A stretch of 64,000 nucleotides of DNA, from assembly GCF_001905595.1 (NCBI RefSeq), contig NZ_LIXI01000003.1, positions 434,001 through 498,000 of the forward strand, in the 5' to 3' direction. The stretch is from Streptomyces sp. CB00316. Its GTDB lineage: Bacteria > Actinomycetota > Actinomycetes > Streptomycetales > Streptomycetaceae. How positions within the stretch are numbered: position 1 is the stretch's first letter; each line of letters starts with the position of its first letter. This document shows, one piece after another, positions 57,116 to 64,000 of this stretch. The translations under genes and the position numbers were made by a program. Under the pieces are notes generated by a model. The model saw only the letters and a list, made by a program, of their open reading frames with translations. It ran no database searches and was not told the origin of the DNA.

Positions 57116-57382
57116 TCCGACCTGGTCCGTGCCGTCGACGGCACGGTCGTCGCTTTCGAGGCCGACGAGGTCGACACCGCGGCGCACTCCGGCTGGAGCG
57201 TCGTCGTCACCGGTCTCGCCTCTGTGGTGACCGACCCCGACGAGCACGAACGCCTGGTCCGCACCGGTCCCCGCTCCTGGGTGCCCTGGCCCGAGGTCTT
57301 CGTCCGTATCGAGCCGGAACTGGTCACCGGCCGGGAACTCGTCGGCGGGCGCACCCTCTACGGAGTGAACCTGCCCTCGTGA
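57116..57382 (+). pseudogene. Flavin split-barrel protein, C-terminal fragment
   Basis: The frame SDLVRAVDGTVVAFEADEVD, SGWSVVVTGLASVVTDPDEH, FVRIEPELVTGRELVGGRTL closely parallels the intact gene at 44650-45072. The first half is absent; the frame joins the BON remnant out of register. It ends at 57380-57382. Confidence 0.75.
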
Positions 57383-57576
57383 GCCCTCGTGAGCCCTCGG
57401 GTGCGCCCGGACACCGGCCCCCACCTTCCGCCGACACGAGATCGTCCTGCCTACGCAGGAGCTTCGTGGCGGTGTCCCTCCGGTCGGCCCGACCAGCCTC
57501 TTCTGATCTCTGCCCGGAGCACCGGCGGTTCACGAGCCAGGTCCGTACGAGCCGTCCATGATCCAGACTGCCTGCC

Positions 57577-57601
57577 GGCGATCGGCGTTGCGCCGATCGC
57601 C
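57577..57601. promoter_or_regulatory. Perfect 11-bp inverted repeat with TTG loop
   Basis: GGCGATCGGCG (57577-57587) and CGCCGATCGCC (57591-57601) around TTG. It is not followed by a T run. It could terminate the upstream remnant or serve as an operator for the hibernation factor gene. Confidence 0.6.
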
Positions 57602-57634
57602 CTTCCCGACCCTCCGAGCTCCGCGGATGGCTGT

Positions 57635-57648
57635 GGGCCGAAGGGCCC
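57635..57648. promoter_or_regulatory. Putative distal OsdR box of the hibernation factor gene
   Basis: GGGCCGAAGGGCCC, GGGCC-N4-GGCCC form, 130 nt upstream of the start at 57779. Confidence 0.55.
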
Positions 57649-57711
57649 TCACCGGCAGTCCGGTAGTCCTCGCGCACGGGCCTCCCACGGGTACGGGTGG
57701 CACCTCGGTGC

Positions 57712-57725
57712 GGGCCCGTCGGCTC
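57712..57725. promoter_or_regulatory. Putative proximal OsdR box of the hibernation factor gene
   Basis: GGGCCCGTCGGCTC, 53 nt upstream of the start; the right half GTCGGCTC equals that of the box at 56369-56382. Confidence 0.55.
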
Positions 57726-57778
57726 TGCCGGGGAGGGGCGGCGGGAGCCAGGATGAGGGAGACCGAGGAGGAGTTGCC

Positions 57779-58408
57779 ATGAGTGGTCTCAGGACCAGCG
57801 AAGAAGTCGACGTCCAGGTGCGGAACCGAGGGCAGGTGCTGGACGAGGCGGAAGCCTACGCCCGGAGGAAGGTGCTCGTGGTGATCAGCCAGGTGAGCGA
57901 ACCGGTCCTCTCGGCCCGCGTGAAGCTCACGCAGGCAGCCAATGCTTCGGCGGCCCGTCCGGCTACGGCTCAGGCCGTGGTGGACGTCAACGGCAGGCCG
58001 GTGCGGGCCCATGTCGCCGCGACCACCATGTTCGAGGCCGTCGATCTCCTGCAGGAACGCCTGACCGCGCGCATCGCCCGGGCACGGCGGTACAGGGCGC
58101 GCGGATCGCGCGGTGGCGGCCCGGACGACCGGACGTGGCGAGACGGCTCGTGTCATGAGCACCGCCCGCACCGCCAGCACCTTCCGGCCGAAGAGCGCCG
58201 CGTCATCCGGCACAAGTCGTTCAGCCTGACCCGGCAGACACCGCAGGACGCCGTGATCGACCTGGAGGCCATGGACCACGCCTTCTGGCTCTTCACCGAC
58301 CTGGCCTCAGGACACGACAGCGTGGTCTATCGGGACGCTGTCGGCGGCCGGCACCGTATGGCGTCGCTCGGGACCACCGGCCGACAACGGGACTTCGAGG
58401 TCCGCTGA
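57779..58408 (+). CDS. Ribosome hibernation promoting factor-like protein (long form)
   Basis: A 209-aa protein. The N-terminal S30AE-like domain (about 8-110) has VQVRNRGQVLDEAEAYARRK and ARVKLTQAANASAARPATAQ; the C-terminal dimerisation domain (about 140-200) has VIRHKSFSLTRQTPQDAVID and FWLFTDLASGHDSVVYRDAV. Such proteins pair ribosomes into inactive 100S particles in dormancy. The frame stops at 58406-58408 while a second C-terminal domain continues in the -1 frame, so the original protein may have been longer. ATG at 57779, with GAGGAGG-type sequence upstream. Confidence 0.8.
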   Translation: MSGLRTSEEVDVQVRNRGQVLDEAEAYARRKVLVVISQVSEPVLSARVKLTQAANASAARPATAQAVVDVNGRPVRAHVAATTMFEAVDLLQERLTARIARARRYRARGSRGGGPDDRTWRDGSCHEHRPHRQHLPAEERRVIRHKSFSLTRQTPQDAVIDLEAMDHAFWLFTDLASGHDSVVYRDAVGGRHRMASLGTTGRQRDFEVR

Positions 58409-58575
58409 GCGTCAGCACGGTTCCCGTCCCCGCGAGCGATGTGGACGGGGCCGCCCAGCGACTGCGCCTGACCGGCCTGCCCTTCGTCTTCTTCCACGAC
58501 ACCGGCACCGGCCGGGGCAGCGTGCTCTACCACCGTTACGACGGCCACTACGGACTGATCACCCCGGCCCTGTAG
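58402..58575 (+). pseudogene. Out-of-frame second S30AE C-terminal domain of the hibernation factor
   Basis: In the -1 frame after the hibernation factor stop: VSTVPVPASDVDGAAQRLRL, then TGLPFVFFHDTGTGRGSVLY and HRYDGHYGLITPAL, stop 58573-58575. It is a complete copy of the dimerisation domain without its own good start. No classical slippery heptamer is visible at 58395-58408, so a mutation is more likely than programmed frameshifting. Confidence 0.65.
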
Positions 58576-58745
58576 GGGGACCATCTCACCGCCGTACCGC
58601 CCGTTCCGGCTCTCCCGGGATCGGACAGCTCGCGGTCGACGGCCCGCGCACCGCCGCCAGGCACCGCGTCCGGGCCGTTGCCCTGCCCTCGCCTTCGCTC
58701 TGCCGCCGCTCCTCGACCAGACGTACCCCTTGCTCGGAGGAAACC

Positions 58746-59663
58746 ATGTCACGACGTACCGTCATCGCCGCTGTGGACGGCTCCGCCGAGTCGCTCGCCG
58801 CAGCGGCGTGGGCTGCCCGAGAGGCCCGCCTGCGCGGTCTGCCCCTGCACCTCCTCCATGCCCGGCAGGACCGTTCGCCGCTCTTCAGCCCCGCCCTGTC
58901 GGGGGGCATGGGCCCCACACCCGACGGAACCACCATGACCCGGCACGGGGCGGAGCGCGTCCTTGCTGAGACGGCCGATCGGATGGGGGAGGGGTACCCC
59001 GACCTCGACGTCAGCGTCCAGCAGGTGATCGGGCGCCCCGCGGAGGTGCTGCTCTCCGCGACGGAGCGGGCGGAGGTCCTGGTGATGGGATCGCGAGGGC
59101 TCGGTGCCCTCGGTGGTTTCCTGGCCGGATCGGTGTCCACGCCCGTCATCGCACGTGCTGAGCGTCCGGTTGTCGTCGTGCGGCCCGGCGAACGGGTCGA
59201 GGACGAGGCCGGTGGCAGCGCGGCCGGCAGGCAGTACCTCGACGTGGTGCTCGGCCTCGACCTCTCCCGGCCGTGTGACGAGTTGATCTCCTATGCCTTC
59301 GAAGCCGCCACCGCTCGCGCGGCCGGGCTGCGGGTCGTCCATGGCTGGACCGCCCCGGCCGTCTTCGACCACGACCCCGCAGCCGCCGACCCCGGCCACC
59401 GTGTCGCCAGGGGACTGCGCGAAGTGAGCGCGCTCACAGACGTACTGCGGCCGTGGCGCGGCACGTTCCCGCAGGTCGAGGTCACGGAACAGTGTGTCGT
59501 CGGCAGGGCCGCCCACCACCTCGTGGACGCCTCCGCGGACGCCTCACTGGTGGTGGTGGGGCGGCGTATACGCCGGGCACCGTTCGGCACGCACGTCGGG
59601 CCGGTCACGCACGCGGTGCTGCACCACGCCGCCTCCCCGGTGGCAGTGGTCCCCCACCTGTGA
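58746..59663 (+). CDS. Two-domain universal stress protein
   Basis: A 305-aa protein with tandem Usp domains. Domain 1 has the ATP-binding pattern G-x2-G-x9-G-S in GSRGLGALGGFLAGS. Domain 2 has the degenerate island-type ending VVVGRRIRRAPFGTHVGPVT and HHAASPVAVVPHL. It is probably a cytoplasmic ATP-binding stress regulator induced at low oxygen. GGAGG lies before the ATG. Only a poor box-like sequence (GGGCCGTTGCCCTG, 58672-58685) is upstream. Confidence 0.9.
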   Translation: MSRRTVIAAVDGSAESLAAAAWAAREARLRGLPLHLLHARQDRSPLFSPALSGGMGPTPDGTTMTRHGAERVLAETADRMGEGYPDLDVSVQQVIGRPAEVLLSATERAEVLVMGSRGLGALGGFLAGSVSTPVIARAERPVVVVRPGERVEDEAGGSAAGRQYLDVVLGLDLSRPCDELISYAFEAATARAAGLRVVHGWTAPAVFDHDPAAADPGHRVARGLREVSALTDVLRPWRGTFPQVEVTEQCVVGRAAHHLVDASADASLVVVGRRIRRAPFGTHVGPVTHAVLHHAASPVAVVPHL

Positions 59664-59834
59664 GCGCGGTCGGCGCGACGCGGACGGAGAGACCGCCGGA
59701 GCCGGCCGTCTCCGCTTCCCTGGCACACCGGCTCCCCGAAGCGGTCCTTCCGGCGTTCGCGCCGTCCACCGCGACCCGAGAGCGGTTCGAGGTCCCACCG
59801 GCCGGCACAACCAGGGCCGCTCAGGCCCACACCA

Positions 59835-59848
59835 GGGACGATCGGCCC
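59835..59848. promoter_or_regulatory. Putative OsdR box upstream of the Usp gene at 59942
   Basis: GGGACGATCGGCCC, 93 nt before the start. A weaker copy (GGCCGCTCAGGCCC, 59815-59828) lies exactly 20 bp upstream, matching the tandem spacing at 56369 and 61043. Confidence 0.6.
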
Positions 59849-59941
59849 CAGCGCCGTTCGCCGGACCCGTGTGAGGCTCACACCATCACACCATCACGTC
59901 CTCTGGGATCTCCCCTCCCAGCGGCAGCATCAGGAGGCAAC

Positions 59942-60817
59942 ATGTCCGGCACCATCACCGTAGGACTGGACGGGACCGACCACGCCTCCGCGGCGGCCGA
60001 TTGGGCCGCGGAAGAGGCGGAGCGGCGGGGATCGGCCCTGCGCCTGGTGCACGCCTGGGTCTGGCGCCCCACCGACGTTGCGTACGTCGGAGACCGGGCG
60101 GCCGAGGAGCGCTGGGTGCGCAACATGCTCGACGAGGCCCGGTCCCGCGTGGCCAGGGAGCATCCGGCCCTGGACGTCACGACCGACCTGATCGTCGACG
60201 ACCCGGTGCCCACCCTCCTGGCCGAAGCCGCACGCGCCGACATGCTGGTGCTGGGATCGCGCGGTTACGGCACCCTGACCGGCTACCTGCTCGGTTCCGT
60301 CTCGATGAAGGTGCTGCGCCAGGCGGCCGGGCCGGTCGTCATGGTCGGGAAGCCGCATTCCGCCACGCCCCGGCACGCTCAGGAAGTGGTGGTCGGCGTG
60401 GAACCCGGGCAGATCGGTGACGCGGTCATGGAGTTCGCCTTCTCAGCCGCGGCCGAACGCGGCGCGACCCTGCGTGCCGTGCACGCCTGGAGCGTCCCGA
60501 CGACCCTCGCCTGGAGTCCGGGTTCGCTGTATCTGGTCGAAGAGGCGAACGGTCTGGAGCAGATCAACAGGGAGGTCCTGGCCGAGACCCTCAAGCCGTG
60601 GCGCGACAAGTACCCGCAGGTCGAGGTCGTCGAGCACTTCGAGATCGGCTCTGCCTCCGAGGTCCTGCTGTCCAACAGCGCCGGCGCCGGCCTCGTGGTC
60701 GTCGGGCGTCGCAGCCACGAGGCGGGCCTGCGACGCCTGGGTCCGGTCACCCACGCCGTTCTGCACCACGCCACAGCCCCCGTGGCGGTCGTGCCTCACG
60801 ACTGTCCTCCCGGGTAG
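59942..60817 (+). CDS. Two-domain universal stress protein
   Basis: A 291-aa protein. Domain 1 is TITVGLDGTDHASAAADWAA with ATP loop GSRGYGTLTGYLLGS; domain 2 starts at VVVGVEPGQIGDAVMEFAFS and ends VVVGRRSHEAGLRRLGPVTH. The central segment AWSPGSLYLVEEANGLEQIN differs from its paralogues. AGGAGG lies 5-7 nt before the ATG. It belongs to the Usp cluster of the island. Confidence 0.9.
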   Translation: MSGTITVGLDGTDHASAAADWAAEEAERRGSALRLVHAWVWRPTDVAYVGDRAAEERWVRNMLDEARSRVAREHPALDVTTDLIVDDPVPTLLAEAARADMLVLGSRGYGTLTGYLLGSVSMKVLRQAAGPVVMVGKPHSATPRHAQEVVVGVEPGQIGDAVMEFAFSAAAERGATLRAVHAWSVPTTLAWSPGSLYLVEEANGLEQINREVLAETLKPWRDKYPQVEVVEHFEIGSASEVLLSNSAGAGLVVVGRRSHEAGLRRLGPVTHAVLHHATAPVAVVPHDCPPG

Positions 60818-61140
60818 GACCGCCGCCCGCATCCCCTCGCCGTGCGGACGAAGGAGCGTGCGATGTCTCCTCTCCCGCGTCGGCCGGAGCGGCCCGGCCG
60901 GACCGCCGGCTCGCGCCCGGGCCGGGCGGTACCCGCCCGGTGCCGCTCGACCTGGCGCGGCTGTGGCCGTCCGCTTCCGGCCGTCCGGGCCCCTTATGAC
61001 TGCGGCTGAGTGCCCCGGAGCGCCCGTCCACCCACACTGATAGGGCCGGTCGGCCCCTGCGGGGGACCAGCGGCCCCTGCCCCGAGAACCTGCCGAACGC
61101 GACGCTGGAACCAGAGCATCCCGACACCGAGGAGAACATC
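60818..61140. other. Intergenic region upstream of the Usp-adhP-Usp operon
   Basis: A 323-nt gap with no gene that I can support. It carries the two strong boxes at 61043-61076 in its right half. Confidence 0.5.
61043..61076. promoter_or_regulatory. Tandem putative OsdR boxes upstream of the Usp-adhP-Usp operon
   Basis: GGGCCGGTCGGCCC (61043-61056, reverse complement of the osdR box) and GGGACCAGCGGCCC (61063-61076, identical to the box at 56389). The two start 20 bp apart and 64 nt separate the second from the start at 61141. Confidence 0.75.
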
Positions 61141-62040
61141 ATGGCCCGCGCGATCACCGTAGGACTCGACGGATCGGCCGAGAGCGCAGCCGCCGCGGAA
61201 TGGGCGGCGCGCGAGGCGACGCTGCGTGACCTGCCGGTACGGTTGATCCACGTGTGGATGCCGGTGCCGGAGCCGATGGCCCAGGCCCCGCTCCTGGGAG
61301 CGGAGACCCACCAGCACTGGACCGAGCGGGTGCCCCGCGAGGCCGCCGCGGGGCTGGGACTGCGCCACCCAGGGGTCGAGGTGAGCACCGAGCAGCTTAC
61401 CGGGACGCCGGCCGAGGCCCTCGTGGAAGCCGCCCACGACGCGGAACTGCTGGTCCTGGGGTCCCGGGCGCTGAGCGGGCTCGGCGGATTCCTCGTGGGC
61501 TCCGTCGGACAGTCCGTGATCGCCCGGACCGAGGTGCCCGTGGTCCTGGTGCGCGCCGGGGAACAGGCCACCGACGAGCACGTCATGGACCCTGTCGGCA
61601 TTCCGTCCGCCGCCACCGCGTTCCGGCCCGTCGTCCTCGGCCTGGGCAGTCCCGACGACACCGTCATCGCTTTTGCCTTCGAGGAGGCACGGCACCGGGA
61701 GACCGCCTTGTACGTGGTCCAGGCCTGGGACACGTGGCCCTACGCCGTCTACACCATCGGGCCGGGTTTCGAGCACCACGAGGGGTTCACCCGACAGCAG
61801 GCCGACGCACTCGCCGAGACCCTGCGTCCCTGGCGGCAGAAGTACCCGGACGTCGAGGTCGTCGAGATGTCCCGCCCGGGCAGCGCCGCCACTCACCTGA
61901 TCGATGCCTCCCGTGACGCCTCCCTCGTCGTCGTGGGCCGGCGTGTACGCCGTAACCCCTTCGGCACCCACATCGGTGCCGTCACCCACGCGGTGCTCCA
62001 CCACGCCACCGCGCCCGTCGCCGTCGTCGCACACGACTGA
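61141..62040 (+). CDS. Two-domain universal stress protein
   Basis: A 299-aa protein: ARAITVGLDGSAESAAAAEW, ATP-loop region GSRALSGLGGFLVGS (one Gly replaced by Ala), domain 2 RPVVLGLGSPDDTVIAFAFE and final VVVGRRVRRNPFGTHIGAVT, PVAVVAHD. It is the intact counterpart of the broken gene at 56467. GAGGAG precedes the ATG. It is first in a likely operon with adhP (32-nt gap) and another Usp gene. Confidence 0.9.
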   Translation: MARAITVGLDGSAESAAAAEWAAREATLRDLPVRLIHVWMPVPEPMAQAPLLGAETHQHWTERVPREAAAGLGLRHPGVEVSTEQLTGTPAEALVEAAHDAELLVLGSRALSGLGGFLVGSVGQSVIARTEVPVVLVRAGEQATDEHVMDPVGIPSAATAFRPVVLGLGSPDDTVIAFAFEEARHRETALYVVQAWDTWPYAVYTIGPGFEHHEGFTRQQADALAETLRPWRQKYPDVEVVEMSRPGSAATHLIDASRDASLVVVGRRVRRNPFGTHIGAVTHAVLHHATAPVAVVAHD

Positions 62041-62072
62041 CGCACATCCGGACACAGGAGAACGAGGACATC

Positions 62073-63095
62073 ATGAAAGCAGCGGTCGTACGGGAATTCG
62101 GTCAGCCCTTGGTCATCGAGGAGCGCCCCGACCCCGAGCCCGGCCCCGGACAGGTCCGTGTCCGCGTGGAGGCGTCAGGGCTGTGCCACACCGACATCCA
62201 CGCCGCGCACGGCGACTGGCCCGTCAAGCCCACCCCGCCGTTCGTGCCCGGTCACGAAGGTGTCGGCCTCGTGGAGAAGCTCGGCGAGGGTGTCACCCAT
62301 CTCGCCGTCGGTGAAAGGGTCGCCGTGCCGTGGCTCGGCAGCGCGTGCGGGCGGTGCGAGCACTGCCTGTCGGGGTGGGAGACGCTGTGCGAGAGCCAGG
62401 TCAACACCGGTTACGGCTGCGACGGCGGATACGCCGAGAAGATGCTGGCCTGGGCCGACTTCGCCCAGCTGGTGCCCGAGGGCGTCAGCGCCATCGACGC
62501 GGCCCCGCTGACGTGCGCGGGCGTCACCACCTACAAGGCCCTGAAGGTCGCCGGCGTCCGGCCCTCACAGCTGGTCGCCATCTCCGGCGTGGGCGGTCTC
62601 GGCCATCTGGCGGTGCAGTACGCGAAGATCGCCGGTGCCACCGTCGCCGCCATCGACGTCACCGACGAGAAGCTGGAACTCGCCCGGGAACTGGGCGCCG
62701 ACATCCTCATCGACGCCCGTACCCAGGACGTCGGGGCGGAGTTGAAGCGGCACGGCGGCGCCCACGCCGCCCTCGCTCTCGCCGTCAGTCCGGCCGCCTT
62801 CGAAGCCGTCAACGCGGGTCTGCGGCGCGGCGGGAAGCTCGTCATGGTGGCCCTGCCCGCGCACGGCACCATCCAGGTGCCCATCTTCGACACCGTGCTG
62901 AACGGCACGTCGGTGATCGGCTCCATCGTCGGCACCCGCCAGGATCTCGCGGAGGTCTTCCAGCTCCACGCGGACGGCCGGACGAAGGTCATCCAGGAGA
63001 CCCGCCCGCTCTCCGCCGTCAACGAATCGATCGACGAGGTCCTGCGCGGCCAGGTCAAGGCCCGCATCGTCTTCGACCTCGGCGCGGGAGGCTGA
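62073..63095 (+). CDS. adhP: Zinc-dependent alcohol dehydrogenase
   Basis: A 340-aa medium-chain dehydrogenase. Catalytic zinc site: SGLCHTDIHAAHGDWP and GHEGVGLVEKLG. Structural zinc cysteines: CGRCEHCLSGWETLCES. NAD fold: VAISGVGGLGHLAVQYAKIA. It oxidises ethanol or reduces acetaldehyde with NAD(H). It could regenerate NAD in hypoxia, perhaps compensating for the broken adhE, although it cannot start from acetyl-CoA. GGAG-rich leader before the ATG. It is followed 5 nt later by a Usp gene. Confidence 0.9.
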   Translation: MKAAVVREFGQPLVIEERPDPEPGPGQVRVRVEASGLCHTDIHAAHGDWPVKPTPPFVPGHEGVGLVEKLGEGVTHLAVGERVAVPWLGSACGRCEHCLSGWETLCESQVNTGYGCDGGYAEKMLAWADFAQLVPEGVSAIDAAPLTCAGVTTYKALKVAGVRPSQLVAISGVGGLGHLAVQYAKIAGATVAAIDVTDEKLELARELGADILIDARTQDVGAELKRHGGAHAALALAVSPAAFEAVNAGLRRGGKLVMVALPAHGTIQVPIFDTVLNGTSVIGSIVGTRQDLAEVFQLHADGRTKVIQETRPLSAVNESIDEVLRGQVKARIVFDLGAGG

Positions 63096-63100
63096 GAGCG

Positions 63101-63964
63101 ATGAACCTGCCCCTGGTCGTCGGCGTCGACGGCTCCGAGGCCAGCCTGCGGGCCGTCGACTGGGCGGCCGACGAGGCCGCCCTGCGCCGGGCGCCCCTGC
63201 GCATCGTGTACGCCTCCCTGTGGGAGCGCTACGAGGGGCCCGCACTCGCGCGCGAAATCGGCAGCTCGTCCGGCCGTGTCGCCGCGGAGGACATCCTCGC
63301 GGCTGCGGCCCTGCGGGCGCTGCGTCATCATGCCGAGCTGCACGTGACGACCGACGACGTGCTGGAGGAGCCTGAGCACGCCCTCGTGCGCGAAAGCCGC
63401 GACGCGTCCGCCCTGGTCGTAGGCACTCGTGGACGCAGCGGTCTCGCAGATCTGCTTCTGGGCTCCGTCAGCCTGACCGTGGCCGCACAAGCGGACTGCC
63501 CGGTCGTCGTGATCCGTGGCAACCACGGCAACCGCGCTGTCGGCCGAGGTCAGGACCACATCGTCGTCGGAGTGGCCGACGCGCCGACAGCGGCAGTGCG
63601 CTTCGCCTACGCGGAGGCGAAGCGGCGCGATGTCGCGTTGGAGGCGGTACGGGCGTGGCGGTGCCCCATGCACGAGACGGTCGACCACCCTCTGCTCACG
63701 GGTGATCCCGAGCGCGTGTACGAGGAACGGGCGGCCAGGGAGCTGGAGCAAGCCCTCGCCGACGCTCCCGTGGAGGTTCGGCTGCGGCGGCGCACGGTGG
63801 AGGGCCCCGCCCGCAGGGTCCTGCTGGCCGCTTCGCGAGACGCCGGCCTCCTCATCGTGGGCCGGCGGCGTCCCGGCCGGCTGGGGCCTCATCTGGGACG
63901 GGTCGCCCACACGGTCCTGCACCACTCCGGCTGCCCTGTCGTGGTCGTGCCCGAACGGGAGTGA
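63101..63964 (+). CDS. Two-domain universal stress protein
   Basis: A 287-aa protein: LPLVVGVDGSEASLRAVDWA with a canonical ATP loop GTRGRSGLADLLLGS in domain 1, and HIVVGVADAPTAAVRFAYAE through LIVGRRRPGRLGPHLGRVAH in domain 2. GGAGG lies before the ATG at 63101, inside the preceding gene's end region. It is third gene of the Usp-adhP-Usp operon. Its second domain is more diverged than that of the cluster mates. Confidence 0.9.
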   Translation: MNLPLVVGVDGSEASLRAVDWAADEAALRRAPLRIVYASLWERYEGPALAREIGSSSGRVAAEDILAAAALRALRHHAELHVTTDDVLEEPEHALVRESRDASALVVGTRGRSGLADLLLGSVSLTVAAQADCPVVVIRGNHGNRAVGRGQDHIVVGVADAPTAAVRFAYAEAKRRDVALEAVRAWRCPMHETVDHPLLTGDPERVYEERAARELEQALADAPVEVRLRRRTVEGPARRVLLAASRDAGLLIVGRRRPGRLGPHLGRVAHTVLHHSGCPVVVVPERE

Positions 63965-64000
63965 AGGCACACGCTCCGACGCCGGACGACGGGCGGACCG

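Larger units (their letters stand above)
57383..57778. other. Intergenic region with boxes and palindromes
   Basis: I see no gene in these 396 nt. They hold GGTCGG-C-CCGACC (57482-57494), a long perfect hairpin (57577-57601) and two OsdR-type boxes (57635-57648 and 57712-57725) listed separately. Confidence 0.5.

Noticed and set aside
58395..58410. Programmed -1 frameshift in the hibernation factor gene
   Set aside because: No slippery heptamer or following strong stem is apparent at the junction; a mutation is the simpler reading.
58576..58700. OsdR-type box upstream of the Usp gene at 58746
   Set aside because: GGGCCGTTGCCCTG and GGGACCATCTCACC match only one half of the palindrome; too weak to list as a site.

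Overview
The window looks like about 64 kb of chromosome from a Streptomyces or close relative. The DNA is very GC-rich with strong third-position GC bias, many genes start with GTG, and stop/start overlaps of the GTGA/ATGA type are common. The gene families are also typical: SCO2525-type methyltransferase, RmdA-like c-di-GMP enzyme, class F sortase, ergothioneine operon, SigR-type thioredoxin promoter. I found no tRNA, rRNA, CRISPR array, insertion sequence or phage gene.

Left part, about 1-35.6 kb, is ordinary chromosomal-arm content and mostly intact. In order: a DUF485/sodium:solute symporter/LytS-type kinase operon; a convergent ECF sigma and mini zinc-finger anti-sigma pair; a CapA lipoprotein, a Usp and a polysaccharide deacetylase; a class F sortase beside two related secreted proteins; a DUF4239 membrane protein and a proline-rich membrane protein; a lipoprotein, a methyltransferase and rmdA; a LysR regulator divergent from sdhCAB; a chimeric uvrA/MFS pseudogene; a luciferase-like oxidoreductase, a HAD phosphatase and dodecin; an orphan solute-binding lipoprotein with a DasR-like operator; an olsBA-like acyltransferase pair; egtABCD; PemK/MazF; a LacI regulator; and a thioredoxin with a clear SigR promoter, divergent from a disulfide flavoprotein. 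From memory, this order resembles the S. coelicolor SCO0884-SCO0930 region.

A gene-poor stretch (35.6-36.4 kb) and a secreted beta-propeller gene lead into the right part, about 37.9-64 kb. This is a hypoxia/dormancy island that I take to be the counterpart of the S. coelicolor OsdR/OsdK locus and the mycobacterial DosR regulon. It holds adhE, CBS-BON, narK, a flavin split-barrel protein, an Acg-type nitroreductase, flavohemoglobin, VKOR, narGHJI, pyruvate formate-lyase and its activase, osdR/osdK, DoxX, a ribosome hibernation factor, five universal stress protein genes and a zinc alcohol dehydrogenase. A recurrent 14-bp palindrome (GGGMC-N4-GGCCC, e.g. GGGCCGACCGGCCC) precedes many of them. 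Before two Usp genes it occurs as pairs exactly 20 bp apart and 64 nt from the start codon. I propose it as the OsdR box.

The island is decaying in a selective way. adhE has two single-base indels and narJ has one. narG and pflB have lost their 5' halves in one head-to-head deletion. The nitroreductase is truncated and apparently inverted. VKOR, one Usp, DoxX, the hibernation factor and remnants of BON and flavin-barrel genes are broken. The sensor-regulator pair, flavohemoglobin, narK, PFL activase, CBS-BON, adhP and four Usp genes remain open. Fermentation and nitrate respiration therefore look lost, while signalling, NO detoxification and stress-protein functions are kept.
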